From Roseobacter sp. CCS2 (GTDB lineage: Bacteria; Pseudomonadota; Alphaproteobacteria; Rhodobacterales; Rhodobacteraceae), in contig NZ_AAYB01000002.1 of assembly GCF_000169435.1 (NCBI RefSeq), positions 310,001 to 374,000 on the forward strand: a stretch of DNA of 64,000 bases, written 5' to 3'. The notes beneath the pieces were generated by a model. It made no database searches and was not told the origin of the DNA. It was given only the letters and a program-made list of their open reading frames with translations. Position 1 is the first letter of the stretch. Each line of letters begins with the position of its first letter. Of the stretch, positions 1 through 8,506 are shown piece by piece. A program made the translations under genes and the position numbers.

Positions 1-105
1 ATGCATGAATTACCTTTCGTGCTCAAAGTAAATGTATGGGCAGTCATAAGAAAAAGCACTGTTTTTTTGTTTTGGTCCAGATGATCCTTTGACCAATCGT
101 AATCA

Positions 106-1221
106 ATGGGGGCTGATGTGGCTGTAGCTGAACAATTCGAGGGTCAAAACGAACAGGGTGCGACGGATCTGACGAAAAGCCGGTGTAAAGATCTGGCAAT
201 TCAGTTGGCAAAGTTTCCGCGCGTGGCCTTGGGGCATTTGCCCACGCCCCTAGAGCCGATGGATCGCTTAAGTGAACGCCTTGGCGGTCCCCGACTTTGG
301 GTTAAGCGCGATGATTGCACTGGTCTCTCATCTGGTGGGAATAAGACACGCAAGCTCGAATTTTTGATGGCTGATGCGCAGGCACAGGGTGCCGATACGA
401 TCATCACGCAAGGTGCGACCCAGTCAAATCATGCCCGCCAGACAGCAGCCGCTGCGGCAAAGTTGGGCATGGCTTGTCATATTCTGCTGGAAGACCGAAC
501 CGGATCGAACGACCAAAGCTATATCATGAGCGGTAACGTCCTGCTGGACCGGTTGCATGGTGCGACTGTTTCAAAGCGCAGCGGCGGGGCCGATATGAAT
601 GCAGAAATGGGCGCTTTGGCTGACCAGCTACGCCAAGACGGCAAAACACCTTACATCATTCCGGGCGGCGGTTCGAACCCAATTGGCGCGCTTGGTTACG
701 TAAATTGCGCAAGAGAGTTGGTCGAACAGGCCAACGGTATGGGTTTGCGCATAGACGCGCTGGTGCATGCCACCGGCAGTTCCGGCACGCAGGCCGGACT
801 GGTGGCCGGGTTCGCAGCGATCCAAAGCGACATCCATCTATTGGGTGTCGGGGTCAGGGCGCCTCAAGAAAAACAAGAGCGGATGGTATACGATCTTGCG
901 CAACAGACACTGTCGCATCTTGGCGTGGACGTTGAAGTTGCGCGGTCTGATGTGAGGGCGAATTGCGACTATATCGGCGGGGGCTACGGCATTCCAACAG
1001 AAGGTATGGTCGCCGCAGTCAAGCTGTTGGCAGAGACCGAGGGGCTGCTTTTTGATCCGGTCTATTCGGGCAAGGGCCTTGATGGCTTGATCGACCTGAT
1101 AGGCAAAGGACATTTCGAAGGCATGCAAAACATCGTCTTCCTGCACACGGGCGGAAGTGCCGCTTTGTTTGGATATCCGGAAACCTTTGATTTGCCTGGC
1201 TATGACGCAGACGAGAAATAA
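106..1221 (+). CDS. cuyA: L-cysteate sulfo-lyase / D-cysteine desulfhydrase family PLP enzyme
   Basis: A 371-aa PLP-dependent enzyme of the ACC deaminase/D-cysteine desulfhydrase family (tryptophan synthase beta fold). The PLP-lysine motif [11 protein letters not shown] lies near residue 78, the substrate-side [11 protein letters not shown] near 104, the phosphate-binding GSSGTQAG near 225, and a C-terminal [12 protein letters not shown]. The sequence pattern closely resembles CuyA of roseobacters, which splits L-cysteate into pyruvate, ammonia and sulfite. It heads a plus-strand operon with an ABC importer, which suggests a sulfonate substrate. The start is uncertain: family homology begins near LAKFPRV (about residue 35), and the ATG at 106 has no convincing ribosome binding site, so the true start may be later (GTG 118 or TTG 205). 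D-cysteine desulfhydrase activity is the main alternative. Confidence 0.8.
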   Translation: MGADVAVAEQFEGQNEQGATDLTKSRCKDLAIQLAKFPRVALGHLPTPLEPMDRLSERLGGPRLWVKRDDCTGLSSGGNKTRKLEFLMADAQAQGADTIITQGATQSNHARQTAAAAAKLGMACHILLEDRTGSNDQSYIMSGNVLLDRLHGATVSKRSGGADMNAEMGALADQLRQDGKTPYIIPGGGSNPIGALGYVNCARELVEQANGMGLRIDALVHATGSSGTQAGLVAGFAAIQSDIHLLGVGVRAPQEKQERMVYDLAQQTLSHLGVDVEVARSDVRANCDYIGGGYGIPTEGMVAAVKLLAETEGLLFDPVYSGKGLDGLIDLIGKGHFEGMQNIVFLHTGGSAALFGYPETFDLPGYDADEK

Positions 1222-1249
1222 CAAAACGACCAACAAGGAGACTTACACT

Positions 1250-2209
1250 ATGACAGTCAAAAACAATCTGATGGCCGCAGCGCTTGTTAGCGTGCTCAGT
1301 GTTCCTGCGTTTGCCGAAGACGTGAGCATCGGTGTGCCGACATGGACCGGTGCTCAGGCAATTGCCTATGTTTTGGGTGAAGTCGTCACGACGCGTATTG
1401 GCGGTACGGTTGAATATGTGCCCGGCAACAACGCCACGATCTTTCAAGCAATGGATCAAGGCGAAGGGGATATCGACGTGCATCCCGATGTCTGGCTGCC
1501 CAATCAGGAAAGCTTCACAAAACAATATGTGGATGAGGCCGGAACCGTAACGTTATCGTCCAACCCCTATCAGGGCAATCAGGGCTTTTGCGTCTCGCAG
1601 GATTTTGCGGCGGCAAATAACATTACTGATATTGCCGATCTTGGCCGTCCTGATGTGGCTGCTTTGATGGATAGTGATGGAAACGGGCTTGGTGAAATGT
1701 GGATCGGTGCGCCCGGTTGGGCCTCTGCCAATGTAAACGAAGTGAAGGTCCGCGATTATGGATTGCTTGATTTCATTGAACCGATCCGCGCAGAGGAAGC
1801 TGTCAAAACAGCGCGTATCAAAGACAGTATCGCCAAAGGCGAAGGCTATGCCTTCTATTGCTACGAACCACATGCAGTGTGGTATATGTTTGATGTCGTG
1901 ATGCTGACAGAGCCAGCCTTTGATCCCGAACAGTACATCATGCTCCAGCCGTCCGATGATGCGGATTGGTACGAAAATTCCATGGTTGCCACTAAAGACG
2001 ACCTCAAGCAGGTGCAAATTGCTTGGTCGAATTCTTTGGAAAGCCGCTCGCCCGCGATTGCAGAATTCTTTGCGAACTTCGCGATGACAGCAGACGATGT
2101 CAGCAGCCTTGCGTTTGAAATTAGCGCGAATGGCCGCGAGCCTGCGGAGGTTGCCAAGGATTGGGTCGAAGCCAATTCCGATCGCGTCGATGCAATGCTG
2201 GGTCTCTAG
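1250..2209 (+). CDS. OpuAC/ProX-type ABC transporter substrate-binding protein
   Basis: A 319-aa periplasmic binding protein of the glycine betaine/choline type. The start at 1250 is chosen because AAGGAG lies about 10 bases upstream and the protein then opens with a typical signal peptide (MTVKNNLMAAALVSVLSVPAFA, cut before EDVSIG). The mature part follows the OpuAC pattern: GVPTWTGAQAIAYVLGEV at the start, GEGDIDVHPDVW near residue 75, and aromatic positions (several Trp, YCYEPHAVWYMF) of the kind that form a cation-binding cage. It lies 28 bp after the CuyA-like gene and before its ATPase. The ligand cannot be read from the sequence; betaine-like compounds, taurine or cysteate are all possible. 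Confidence 0.85.
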   Translation: MTVKNNLMAAALVSVLSVPAFAEDVSIGVPTWTGAQAIAYVLGEVVTTRIGGTVEYVPGNNATIFQAMDQGEGDIDVHPDVWLPNQESFTKQYVDEAGTVTLSSNPYQGNQGFCVSQDFAAANNITDIADLGRPDVAALMDSDGNGLGEMWIGAPGWASANVNEVKVRDYGLLDFIEPIRAEEAVKTARIKDSIAKGEGYAFYCYEPHAVWYMFDVVMLTEPAFDPEQYIMLQPSDDADWYENSMVATKDDLKQVQIAWSNSLESRSPAIAEFFANFAMTADDVSSLAFEISANGREPAEVAKDWVEANSDRVDAMLGL

Positions 2210-2280
2210 ACCGAAATAGCAGCAAAATCTGCCGGCACAGATCGTTCGTGCCGGCGTTCCTTTGGGTGGGCGAGGCGACG

Positions 2281-3339
2281 ATGACCAGTGATGACCGCGT
2301 CATAGAAATTTCAAATGTCTGGAAGATCTTCGGGGCGCGCCCTCAAGTGGCACTTCAAGCGATACAGGAACGCGGGCTTTCCAAAGCTGAGGTACTTGCA
2401 GAATATAACGCCGTCGTCGGTGTTGCCGACGTCAGTTTATCGGTCAACAGGGGTGAAATTTTTTGCATCATGGGTCTATCGGGTAGCGGTAAATCCACCT
2501 TGGTTCGCCATTTTAACCGGCTTTTGGAACCGACGGCGGGCAAAATCGAAATCGAAGGCACCGATGTGATGGCTCTTGCCCCGAAAGAGCTTCAAACCTT
2601 TCGCAATCGCAAGATCGGTATGGTTTTTCAGAACTTTGCGCTGATGCCGCACCGATCAGTGCTCGACAATGTCGCAATGCCGCTCGAAATCCGGCAGGTT
2701 GCCAAGAATGAACGTATGCGCCAAGCGGCAGCGATCCTTGATATTGTTGAACTGGGGGCATGGGGCGCGAAGTTTGCGCATGAATTGTCAGGCGGAATGC
2801 AGCAGCGGGTCGGTTTGGCGCGTGCGCTGGCCGCCAATCCAGATGTCTTGCTTATGGACGAACCGTTTTCAGCGCTTGATCCTTTGATCCGTCGCCAATT
2901 GCAGGATGAATTCATCCGACTGTCCAAGATACTGAAGAAAACAACGATCTTTATCACCCATGACCTTGATGAGGCGGTACGCATCGGTGACCGAATCGCG
3001 ATTATGCGCGACGGCAAAGTGGTCCAAATGGGGACCGCCGAAGACATTGTGATGAACCCGGCAGACGACTATGTCGCGGATTTTGTTGCTGGGATTTCAC
3101 GTCTGAAAGTTGTACATGCCCACGCCGTCATGCAACCGATTGACGCTTATATCGCGGCCAAGGGCCCGCCTGCGGCGGATGCAACACGTGTTGCCGGGTC
3201 CGAAACGCTTAGTAATTTGATCAATCTTGCTATCGACGACGAAAACCCAATCCTTGTCAAATCCGCTGGCCAAGACATTGGCATCATCACCCGTGCGGAC
3301 CTGCTGCGTACGGTGATTGAAGGTACGGAGGTATCATGA
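2281..3339 (+). CDS. ProV/OpuAA-type ABC transporter ATP-binding protein
   Basis: A 352-aa ATPase energising the quaternary-amine-type importer. It has Walker A GLSGSGKST near residue 62, the signature LSGGMQQRVGLARAL near 163, Walker B VLLMDEPFSALD, and the H-loop FITHDLDEA. The N-terminus carries the insert before strand 2 typical of ProV (LQAIQERGLSKAEVLAEYNAVVGVADV). A C-terminal tail of about 80 residues ends in a single CBS-like segment (NPILVKSAGQDIGIITRADLLRTVIEG). The start at 2281 follows GGGCGAGGCG. Its stop overlaps the permease start (ATGA), which indicates translational coupling. Confidence 0.9.
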   Translation: MTSDDRVIEISNVWKIFGARPQVALQAIQERGLSKAEVLAEYNAVVGVADVSLSVNRGEIFCIMGLSGSGKSTLVRHFNRLLEPTAGKIEIEGTDVMALAPKELQTFRNRKIGMVFQNFALMPHRSVLDNVAMPLEIRQVAKNERMRQAAAILDIVELGAWGAKFAHELSGGMQQRVGLARALAANPDVLLMDEPFSALDPLIRRQLQDEFIRLSKILKKTTIFITHDLDEAVRIGDRIAIMRDGKVVQMGTAEDIVMNPADDYVADFVAGISRLKVVHAHAVMQPIDAYIAAKGPPAADATRVAGSETLSNLINLAIDDENPILVKSAGQDIGIITRADLLRTVIEGTEVS

Positions 3340-4877
3340 TGGACACTAATGTGAACCCGCTTGACGACCCAAACAGCGAAGCTGCCATCGCATATGCTGA
3401 AGAGAGAAACGACAACATACGCGTATTTGTGCGCACCAGCACTGATTATTACATCAAGAACTTTAACAAGATAGGCGCATCTTCACGGTTTACACCGACG
3501 CTAAACATGATGGCAGGGCTGTTCGGGCCGATCTGGTTTGGCGCACGCGGACTTTGGTCTTGGGCGCTGCCATTTTTGATTATTGAGGCCTTGGCTTTTG
3601 TACAAATTGCGCGCGGTTTGTTTGGTGATCTTGGTGCCGATGCGATGGCCCGGATAACCTCGATTGAAGGCACACTAGAGCTGCGGCGTCAGCAACTGAC
3701 CGCCGCGGTTGAGAACGGGTCTGACAGGGTGGATGCGTTCCGGCGCGCCGTGGAGGGTCTGGAACAAAATATCGGTGGCATCCGCGAAGAGGCCGCCGCA
3801 CTTGCCGCGCAGGGGCCGCAGATCGCGATGATCGGCGTGTTTCTTTTGCTATTGATCAAAGCAGCCCAAGCCAGCGTGGCGAACTGGGCATTAGAGGCAC
3901 GGTTTTCGGATTGGGTTTCTGACAGAACGATCCGTTCAGGGATGCCTGTGTCGCAAATCGTGTTCAGTGCGATCTTCATGGTCCTGATCGTCATGGCTGC
4001 GATGTTGCATTACAGTGTGCCCGGTCGCTTTGAACTACTTGGTGACTTTCCAACCGATCCCGATATTCGCCTGACCAGCATTGACTGGGTCGAGAATTTT
4101 TTCAATTGGGCCGTGCTGAACGGTGACGCGCTTTTTGACGCAATTACTTTTGTGATCCGACTTGTTCTGGACGCACTCGAGATCGTGTTTGTCAGCACAC
4201 CTTGGATCGTTATTGCGTCGCTTATTATTCTGCTCACATGGCTGACGGCGGGTGCACGCATGGCGATCTACTCAGCCGCGTTTCTGTCTTATATGGGGCT
4301 ATTGGGGTTCTGGGAAAAAGCGATGACAACGCTGGCGTTGCTTGGCACGGCCGCTTGCTTATCCATCCTGATCGGTATTCCACTTGGCATGTTTGCCGCA
4401 CGCAGGCCACGGTTCTACGCGGCTATCCAGCCGATTATGGACTTCATGCAAACCATGCCCGCATTCGTGTTTATGATCCCCGTGATCGCCTTCTTTGGTA
4501 CGGGCAAACCTGCCGCTGTTGTCACCACAATGATCTTTGGTGGGACGCCGGTGGTACGCTTGACCGTGCTTGGGTTGCGCGGTGTGCCTGAAAGCGTGCG
4601 CGAGGCGGCCATCTCTTTTGGTGCTAACAAATGGTATCTTTTGACACGTGTTGATCTGCCTTTGGCAAGCCCCTCAATACGGGCGGGGATCAATCAGACA
4701 ATCATGCTTTCACTCGCAATGGTCGTGGTCGCATCACTCATTGGGGCCAAGGGGCTGGGCGAGGATGTTCTGGAAGCATTGCAATACGCCAACGTCGGGC
4801 AAGGCATTTTGGCAGGTTTCGCCATTTTGTTCTGTGCCATGATCCTTGACCGCATCGTGCAAGGGCAACGCAAATGA
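3336..4877 (+). CDS. ProW/OpuAB-type ABC permease with long N-terminal extension
   Basis: A 513-aa inner-membrane permease. The C-terminal 200 residues or so are a standard BPD_transp_1 domain with the EAA loop EAAISFGANKWYLLTRVDLP. The N-terminal half is unusual. Residues 40-85 (FTPTLNMMAGLFGPIWFGARGL, then a hydrophobic stretch) resemble the DUF2628 membrane motif, followed by a predicted coiled coil (about residues 108-160, ELRRQQL to REEAAALAAQ) and further membrane segments before the permease core. ProW proteins are usually 300-380 aa. The start has ACGGAGGT just upstream and overlaps the ATPase stop; the end overlaps the hydrolase start (ATGA). Confidence 0.85.
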   Translation: MMDTNVNPLDDPNSEAAIAYAEERNDNIRVFVRTSTDYYIKNFNKIGASSRFTPTLNMMAGLFGPIWFGARGLWSWALPFLIIEALAFVQIARGLFGDLGADAMARITSIEGTLELRRQQLTAAVENGSDRVDAFRRAVEGLEQNIGGIREEAAALAAQGPQIAMIGVFLLLLIKAAQASVANWALEARFSDWVSDRTIRSGMPVSQIVFSAIFMVLIVMAAMLHYSVPGRFELLGDFPTDPDIRLTSIDWVENFFNWAVLNGDALFDAITFVIRLVLDALEIVFVSTPWIVIASLIILLTWLTAGARMAIYSAAFLSYMGLLGFWEKAMTTLALLGTAACLSILIGIPLGMFAARRPRFYAAIQPIMDFMQTMPAFVFMIPVIAFFGTGKPAAVVTTMIFGGTPVVRLTVLGLRGVPESVREAAISFGANKWYLLTRVDLPLASPSIRAGINQTIMLSLAMVVVASLIGAKGLGEDVLEALQYANVGQGILAGFAILFCAMILDRIVQGQRK

Positions 4878-5623
4878 AACACCTTGTTATGATCCATGGT
4901 TTCATGGGCGGGAGCGGTCAGTGGGACATGCAGAAGGCTACCTTGGCGGATAGATATGATGTGATTGCCCTTGATCTTCCGGGCTTTGGTTTGAATGCCA
5001 ACCTAACTCCGATCAACACAATCGGCGGGTTTGCTGAATGGGTGATTGCGCAACTAAGCGCTCGCAACATTGGTCACTTTAGCCTTCTGGGTCATTCAAT
5101 GGGAGGCATGATCGCCCAAGAGATCGCGTCGCGTATCCCTGATCAGATCGAAAGGCTTATCCTTTATTCAACAGGGGCGATTGGCGTCTTGCCCGGGCGA
5201 TTTGAAACGATCGCCCAAAGTAAAGCGCGCACGCTTGCAGATGGGCCAAAGGTCACCGCGCGGCGCATCGCTGAAAGCTGGTTTTTGAAGGGCACCGCCG
5301 CAACAGCGTTTGAAAGCTGTGCTAGCATCGCTGAGCAAGCCAGCCTTGATGCGATCCTTGCAGGGTTAAGCGCTATGGAAGGCTGGGCCGGCGAAGCTGC
5401 GCTCGCTAACATACGCGCGAAGACATTGCTCGTTTGGGGCGACAAGGATCGCACCTATCCATGGGAACAGATTGAGACACTGTGGAGAACTATACCGCAA
5501 ACCAGTCTTTGCGTTTTGCCGAATGTTGCCCATGCAATCCACCTAGAGAACCCCGAAGGCTTTAATCGTGTTCTGACCGATTATCTGGAAAGCTGTGGTG
5601 CGCAGATCAGGCCGAACGAATAG
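4874..5623 (+). CDS. alpha/beta hydrolase
   Basis: A 249-aa alpha/beta-hydrolase-fold protein. HGFMGGSGQWD near the N-terminus supplies the oxyanion hole, GHSMGG (about residue 75) the nucleophile elbow with Ser, WGDKDRTYP the acidic residue, and NVAHAIHLENP the catalytic His. There is no signal peptide, so it is cytoplasmic. It overlaps the permease stop by four bases, so it is part of the same operon and may hydrolyse an ester or amide of the imported compound. The substrate is unknown. Confidence 0.8.
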   Translation: MKHLVMIHGFMGGSGQWDMQKATLADRYDVIALDLPGFGLNANLTPINTIGGFAEWVIAQLSARNIGHFSLLGHSMGGMIAQEIASRIPDQIERLILYSTGAIGVLPGRFETIAQSKARTLADGPKVTARRIAESWFLKGTAATAFESCASIAEQASLDAILAGLSAMEGWAGEAALANIRAKTLLVWGDKDRTYPWEQIETLWRTIPQTSLCVLPNVAHAIHLENPEGFNRVLTDYLESCGAQIRPNE

Positions 5624-5842
5624 CCAATTGGGAATACCCTTGAGGCGTTAGGCGATACTTATGCTTTGGTTGACGCCTTGCCCTTGGCTTTTGATTTGAA
5701 TATCGCACATGGCTGATCCAAAGGATTGGTCGGTACCAAAAATTTCCTGCCAAAATCCGTGCGTATTGCGATGCGGTTACTTAGGCGAAGTCTGATTTGC
5801 GTCAGGATTCACCAGAAGTTTTGTGCTTGCCTAGCATGTTGC

Positions 5843-8506
5843 CTAACTTGTCGTACCCTGAAAAGTAGCGTTCTCGCTAATTCTCGATGCAGGTAATAGT
5901 ACATAGCGCCACTCTTTCTTCCCTAAAGTCGCTAGCAACTTGTTTGCATTTTCAACCCAGACTTCTGCTGATTTTGCTTTGGCGATAACGTCAGTATCCG
6001 TCAGATCATTGTCTGCCTTTACTTCCACGATGAGTAGTTCTGTCGAAGTCTCAACAACGAAGTCGGGATTGTAGTTCTTGCCGCTGGCGTATTCGATCTG
6101 AAACTGGCCCAATGCTGGCTTTAGCCATGATAAAACCGTAGGTTCGTCGGCGCGGTCCAAAAGGTACGCAAAGCGTCTTTCTGGGTCACTATCAAATTTG
6201 TGCTTCTTGAACGGAGACTTTTCACCTCCCACGAAAACGAATTGCTTTGTTGCTGAGAGAGGCGATGCTTGTTGATTAAGCGGGATAACCTTGCCTTCAA
6301 TTTCGACAATTTGCTGCGGGGCAAGTGGTGTGAAGGCATGGTTCAGCTTGACCTGAAAAGCCGTATCAGTTTTGCCTATATGATCTCTCATCTGCTGCAT
6401 GATAAAGTTCGTTAGTTGATCACCTTGTGACAGCAGAACGTTTTCCACTTCTGCGTCCGACGTTAAGTACGACTGTAGGTGCTGCACCATCTGACCTGCC
6501 AGTTTAAACAACAGATCCGATGCGCTGTCATAGTCCACCTCGGGCTCAGCTATCATTCGCCTCACAAGGTAGTTTTCTAATCGAATTTCTTGCGCAGCAC
6601 CTTCAATACGCTGAATCCGTTTTCTGAAATCACTGCCGAGTGCCTGCACAAGGATGTCCCCATCCACAGGCCGGTTTTTGATTTCATTAAGTCGTTGAAG
6701 GTCGAAATCTTCAAACCAAAAATGAACTTCCCTCTCAGGGATTACGACAATTTCTGGGATTTCGATGGTGTTTCTAATGATCGCGTCAGTTACCTGACGG
6801 ACGATCCTCTTTGTATCAGGCTTTGCCTCGCCAAGGTCCATGGTTCCCTGATCGCTTGTAGCCTCTGCTTCGATATCTCGAACTATGTTTGCGATTGTCG
6901 TGTCATCTGACAACTCATTGATCGATGTTTTTACCTTGGCTTGATATCGCGTCCGAACCAACTCCATCGTTTTCGTAGCGATCTGTCTTTCAGCCTCGCT
7001 TTGCGGGGTAAAGGTGGCTCTCGCATCAGCCATACCCTGTCCGCTCAATTGACCTGTCAGGACTTGCTCATATTGCGGGACGACTGTCACAACTTTGCGC
7101 TTCTCGTCCGACACATCTCCACCGTTTCCAAGTGTGATCGCTTTCATTTTGACGACCGAACCATCTTCCTTAGCCTTCGAGATGACGTCCTCAAAGCGGT
7201 CGTGTGCGATGACTGTCAAGGTATCCACCGTCGGGTGGCCCGTTCTACGTCCATAGGACAAACGCAAACCGCGCCCGAGGGTTTGTTCTGTCAAGATTTC
7301 CGATGCGGACGCACGTAATGGGACAATCGTGTAAAGATTGGTAACATCCCAACCTTCTTTCAGCTTGTTGACGTGGATGACGATTTCAGTGTTCGACGAC
7401 GTCTCTAGCTCAACAAGCCGTTGCATGGCTTCATCGCTCTCTTCGCCTGTTTGCTTTGAATGAACTTCTGCAACTTTCCCTTTGTAAGCGCCTTCATAGA
7501 ACCGATCACTTTCAATTTGCTCGCGTAGTGCGCGTGCATGGGTCGTGTCTTGTGCAACGACTAGCATGAAAGGATGTACCTGCTCTTTGCAGTTCTGCTT
7601 GGCATATAGCTCCAATTCTGTCCGGACATATTCGTGATAAAATACGCCATCCTTGAGCATGATATCTTCAAGCTGATCGCGGGGGTATTTCTTCGGATCA
7701 AAGTCAGTTCTGGTGGCGACGGCAGGCTCTTTGACATAGCCGTCATGCATCGCATTCCCGAGGCCGTAATCATAAATGACGTTCCGAAATGGCTTGGGGG
7801 ATGCCCCGACGGTCTTGGGTGTTGCGGTCAACTCTATGCCCAGCTTGGGCTTTAATTCATAGATCGACTTTGCGGCAGCCTTGGCGCGGTACCTATGGGC
7901 TTCATCCATCAGCATGACAAGATCGTCATGGCTTGCGAGATAGTCAAAATAACTCTCGCCTAAAGTTTCCCGAAACCCGCGAATGCGGCCTTTTTCCTTG
8001 TTGATCTTATCGACATTGAAAATGTTGATGATCGCTTCATCGCCAAACAGGTCAGCGCCCCGGATACCACGGCCCTCTTCCCATGTGTCGCCCGTGACAA
8101 TAATGGGCGGAGTTTGTGCAAATTGCGATATCCCGCGAAACACATATTTGGGCGACGATTGGCGTGAAAAGTCTTCGACCAGCTTTTGGTAAATGGTCGT
8201 ATTTGGGGCCAAAACAAAGAAGTTTTTCGAAGTACCGCTGACGTACATATAGCTGATGAAAGCACCCATCAGGCGGGTTTTCCCGACGCCAGTTGCCAGC
8301 GAAAAACACAGCGTGGGGAATGCGCGTTCAAAGGCTTCAACCGATGGATAGGCATCTTTGATCACACCCAAAAGGCGTGCCATGTCTGTGTCGCCATCAA
8401 AATCCATTTGATCGAGCACATCAGCAAGGATCGCCAATGCCTCTTCTTGCGGGGTGCGCAGCGATAGGCGTTGAGTGATCTGGCGCAGCAATTTTGCATC
8501 ACTCAT
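5843..8506 (-). CDS. res: Type III restriction endonuclease Res subunit
   Basis: An 887-aa helicase-nuclease subunit that, with Mod, cuts DNA at a distance from unmethylated sites. Superfamily 2 helicase motifs are clear: Walker A ATGVGKT (about residue 73), DEAH in LMDEAHRYR (about 200), the TATPKT motif III and motif VI QTLGRGLRLSYGR (about 415). A PD-(D/E)xK nuclease is visible at the C-terminus (NPDFVVE then LLIVEVKAD, about residues 825-845). All motifs are intact, so it looks functional. Its start overlaps the mod stop by 8 bases. It converges on the plus-strand hydrolase gene across a 219-bp gap with no recognised feature. Confidence 0.92.
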   Translation of the reverse strand: MSDAKLLRQITQRLSLRTPQEEALAILADVLDQMDFDGDTDMARLLGVIKDAYPSVEAFERAFPTLCFSLATGVGKTRLMGAFISYMYVSGTSKNFFVLAPNTTIYQKLVEDFSRQSSPKYVFRGISQFAQTPPIIVTGDTWEEGRGIRGADLFGDEAIINIFNVDKINKEKGRIRGFRETLGESYFDYLASHDDLVMLMDEAHRYRAKAAAKSIYELKPKLGIELTATPKTVGASPKPFRNVIYDYGLGNAMHDGYVKEPAVATRTDFDPKKYPRDQLEDIMLKDGVFYHEYVRTELELYAKQNCKEQVHPFMLVVAQDTTHARALREQIESDRFYEGAYKGKVAEVHSKQTGEESDEAMQRLVELETSSNTEIVIHVNKLKEGWDVTNLYTIVPLRASASEILTEQTLGRGLRLSYGRRTGHPTVDTLTVIAHDRFEDVISKAKEDGSVVKMKAITLGNGGDVSDEKRKVVTVVPQYEQVLTGQLSGQGMADARATFTPQSEAERQIATKTMELVRTRYQAKVKTSINELSDDTTIANIVRDIEAEATSDQGTMDLGEAKPDTKRIVRQVTDAIIRNTIEIPEIVVIPEREVHFWFEDFDLQRLNEIKNRPVDGDILVQALGSDFRKRIQRIEGAAQEIRLENYLVRRMIAEPEVDYDSASDLLFKLAGQMVQHLQSYLTSDAEVENVLLSQGDQLTNFIMQQMRDHIGKTDTAFQVKLNHAFTPLAPQQIVEIEGKVIPLNQQASPLSATKQFVFVGGEKSPFKKHKFDSDPERRFAYLLDRADEPTVLSWLKPALGQFQIEYASGKNYNPDFVVETSTELLIVEVKADNDLTDTDVIAKAKSAEVWVENANKLLATLGKKEWRYVLLPASRISENATFQGTTS

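Noticed and set aside
5624-5842. Left attachment site of the restriction island between the hydrolase and res
   Set aside because: No copy of the tRNA-Ala 3' end sequence is present in this stretch.
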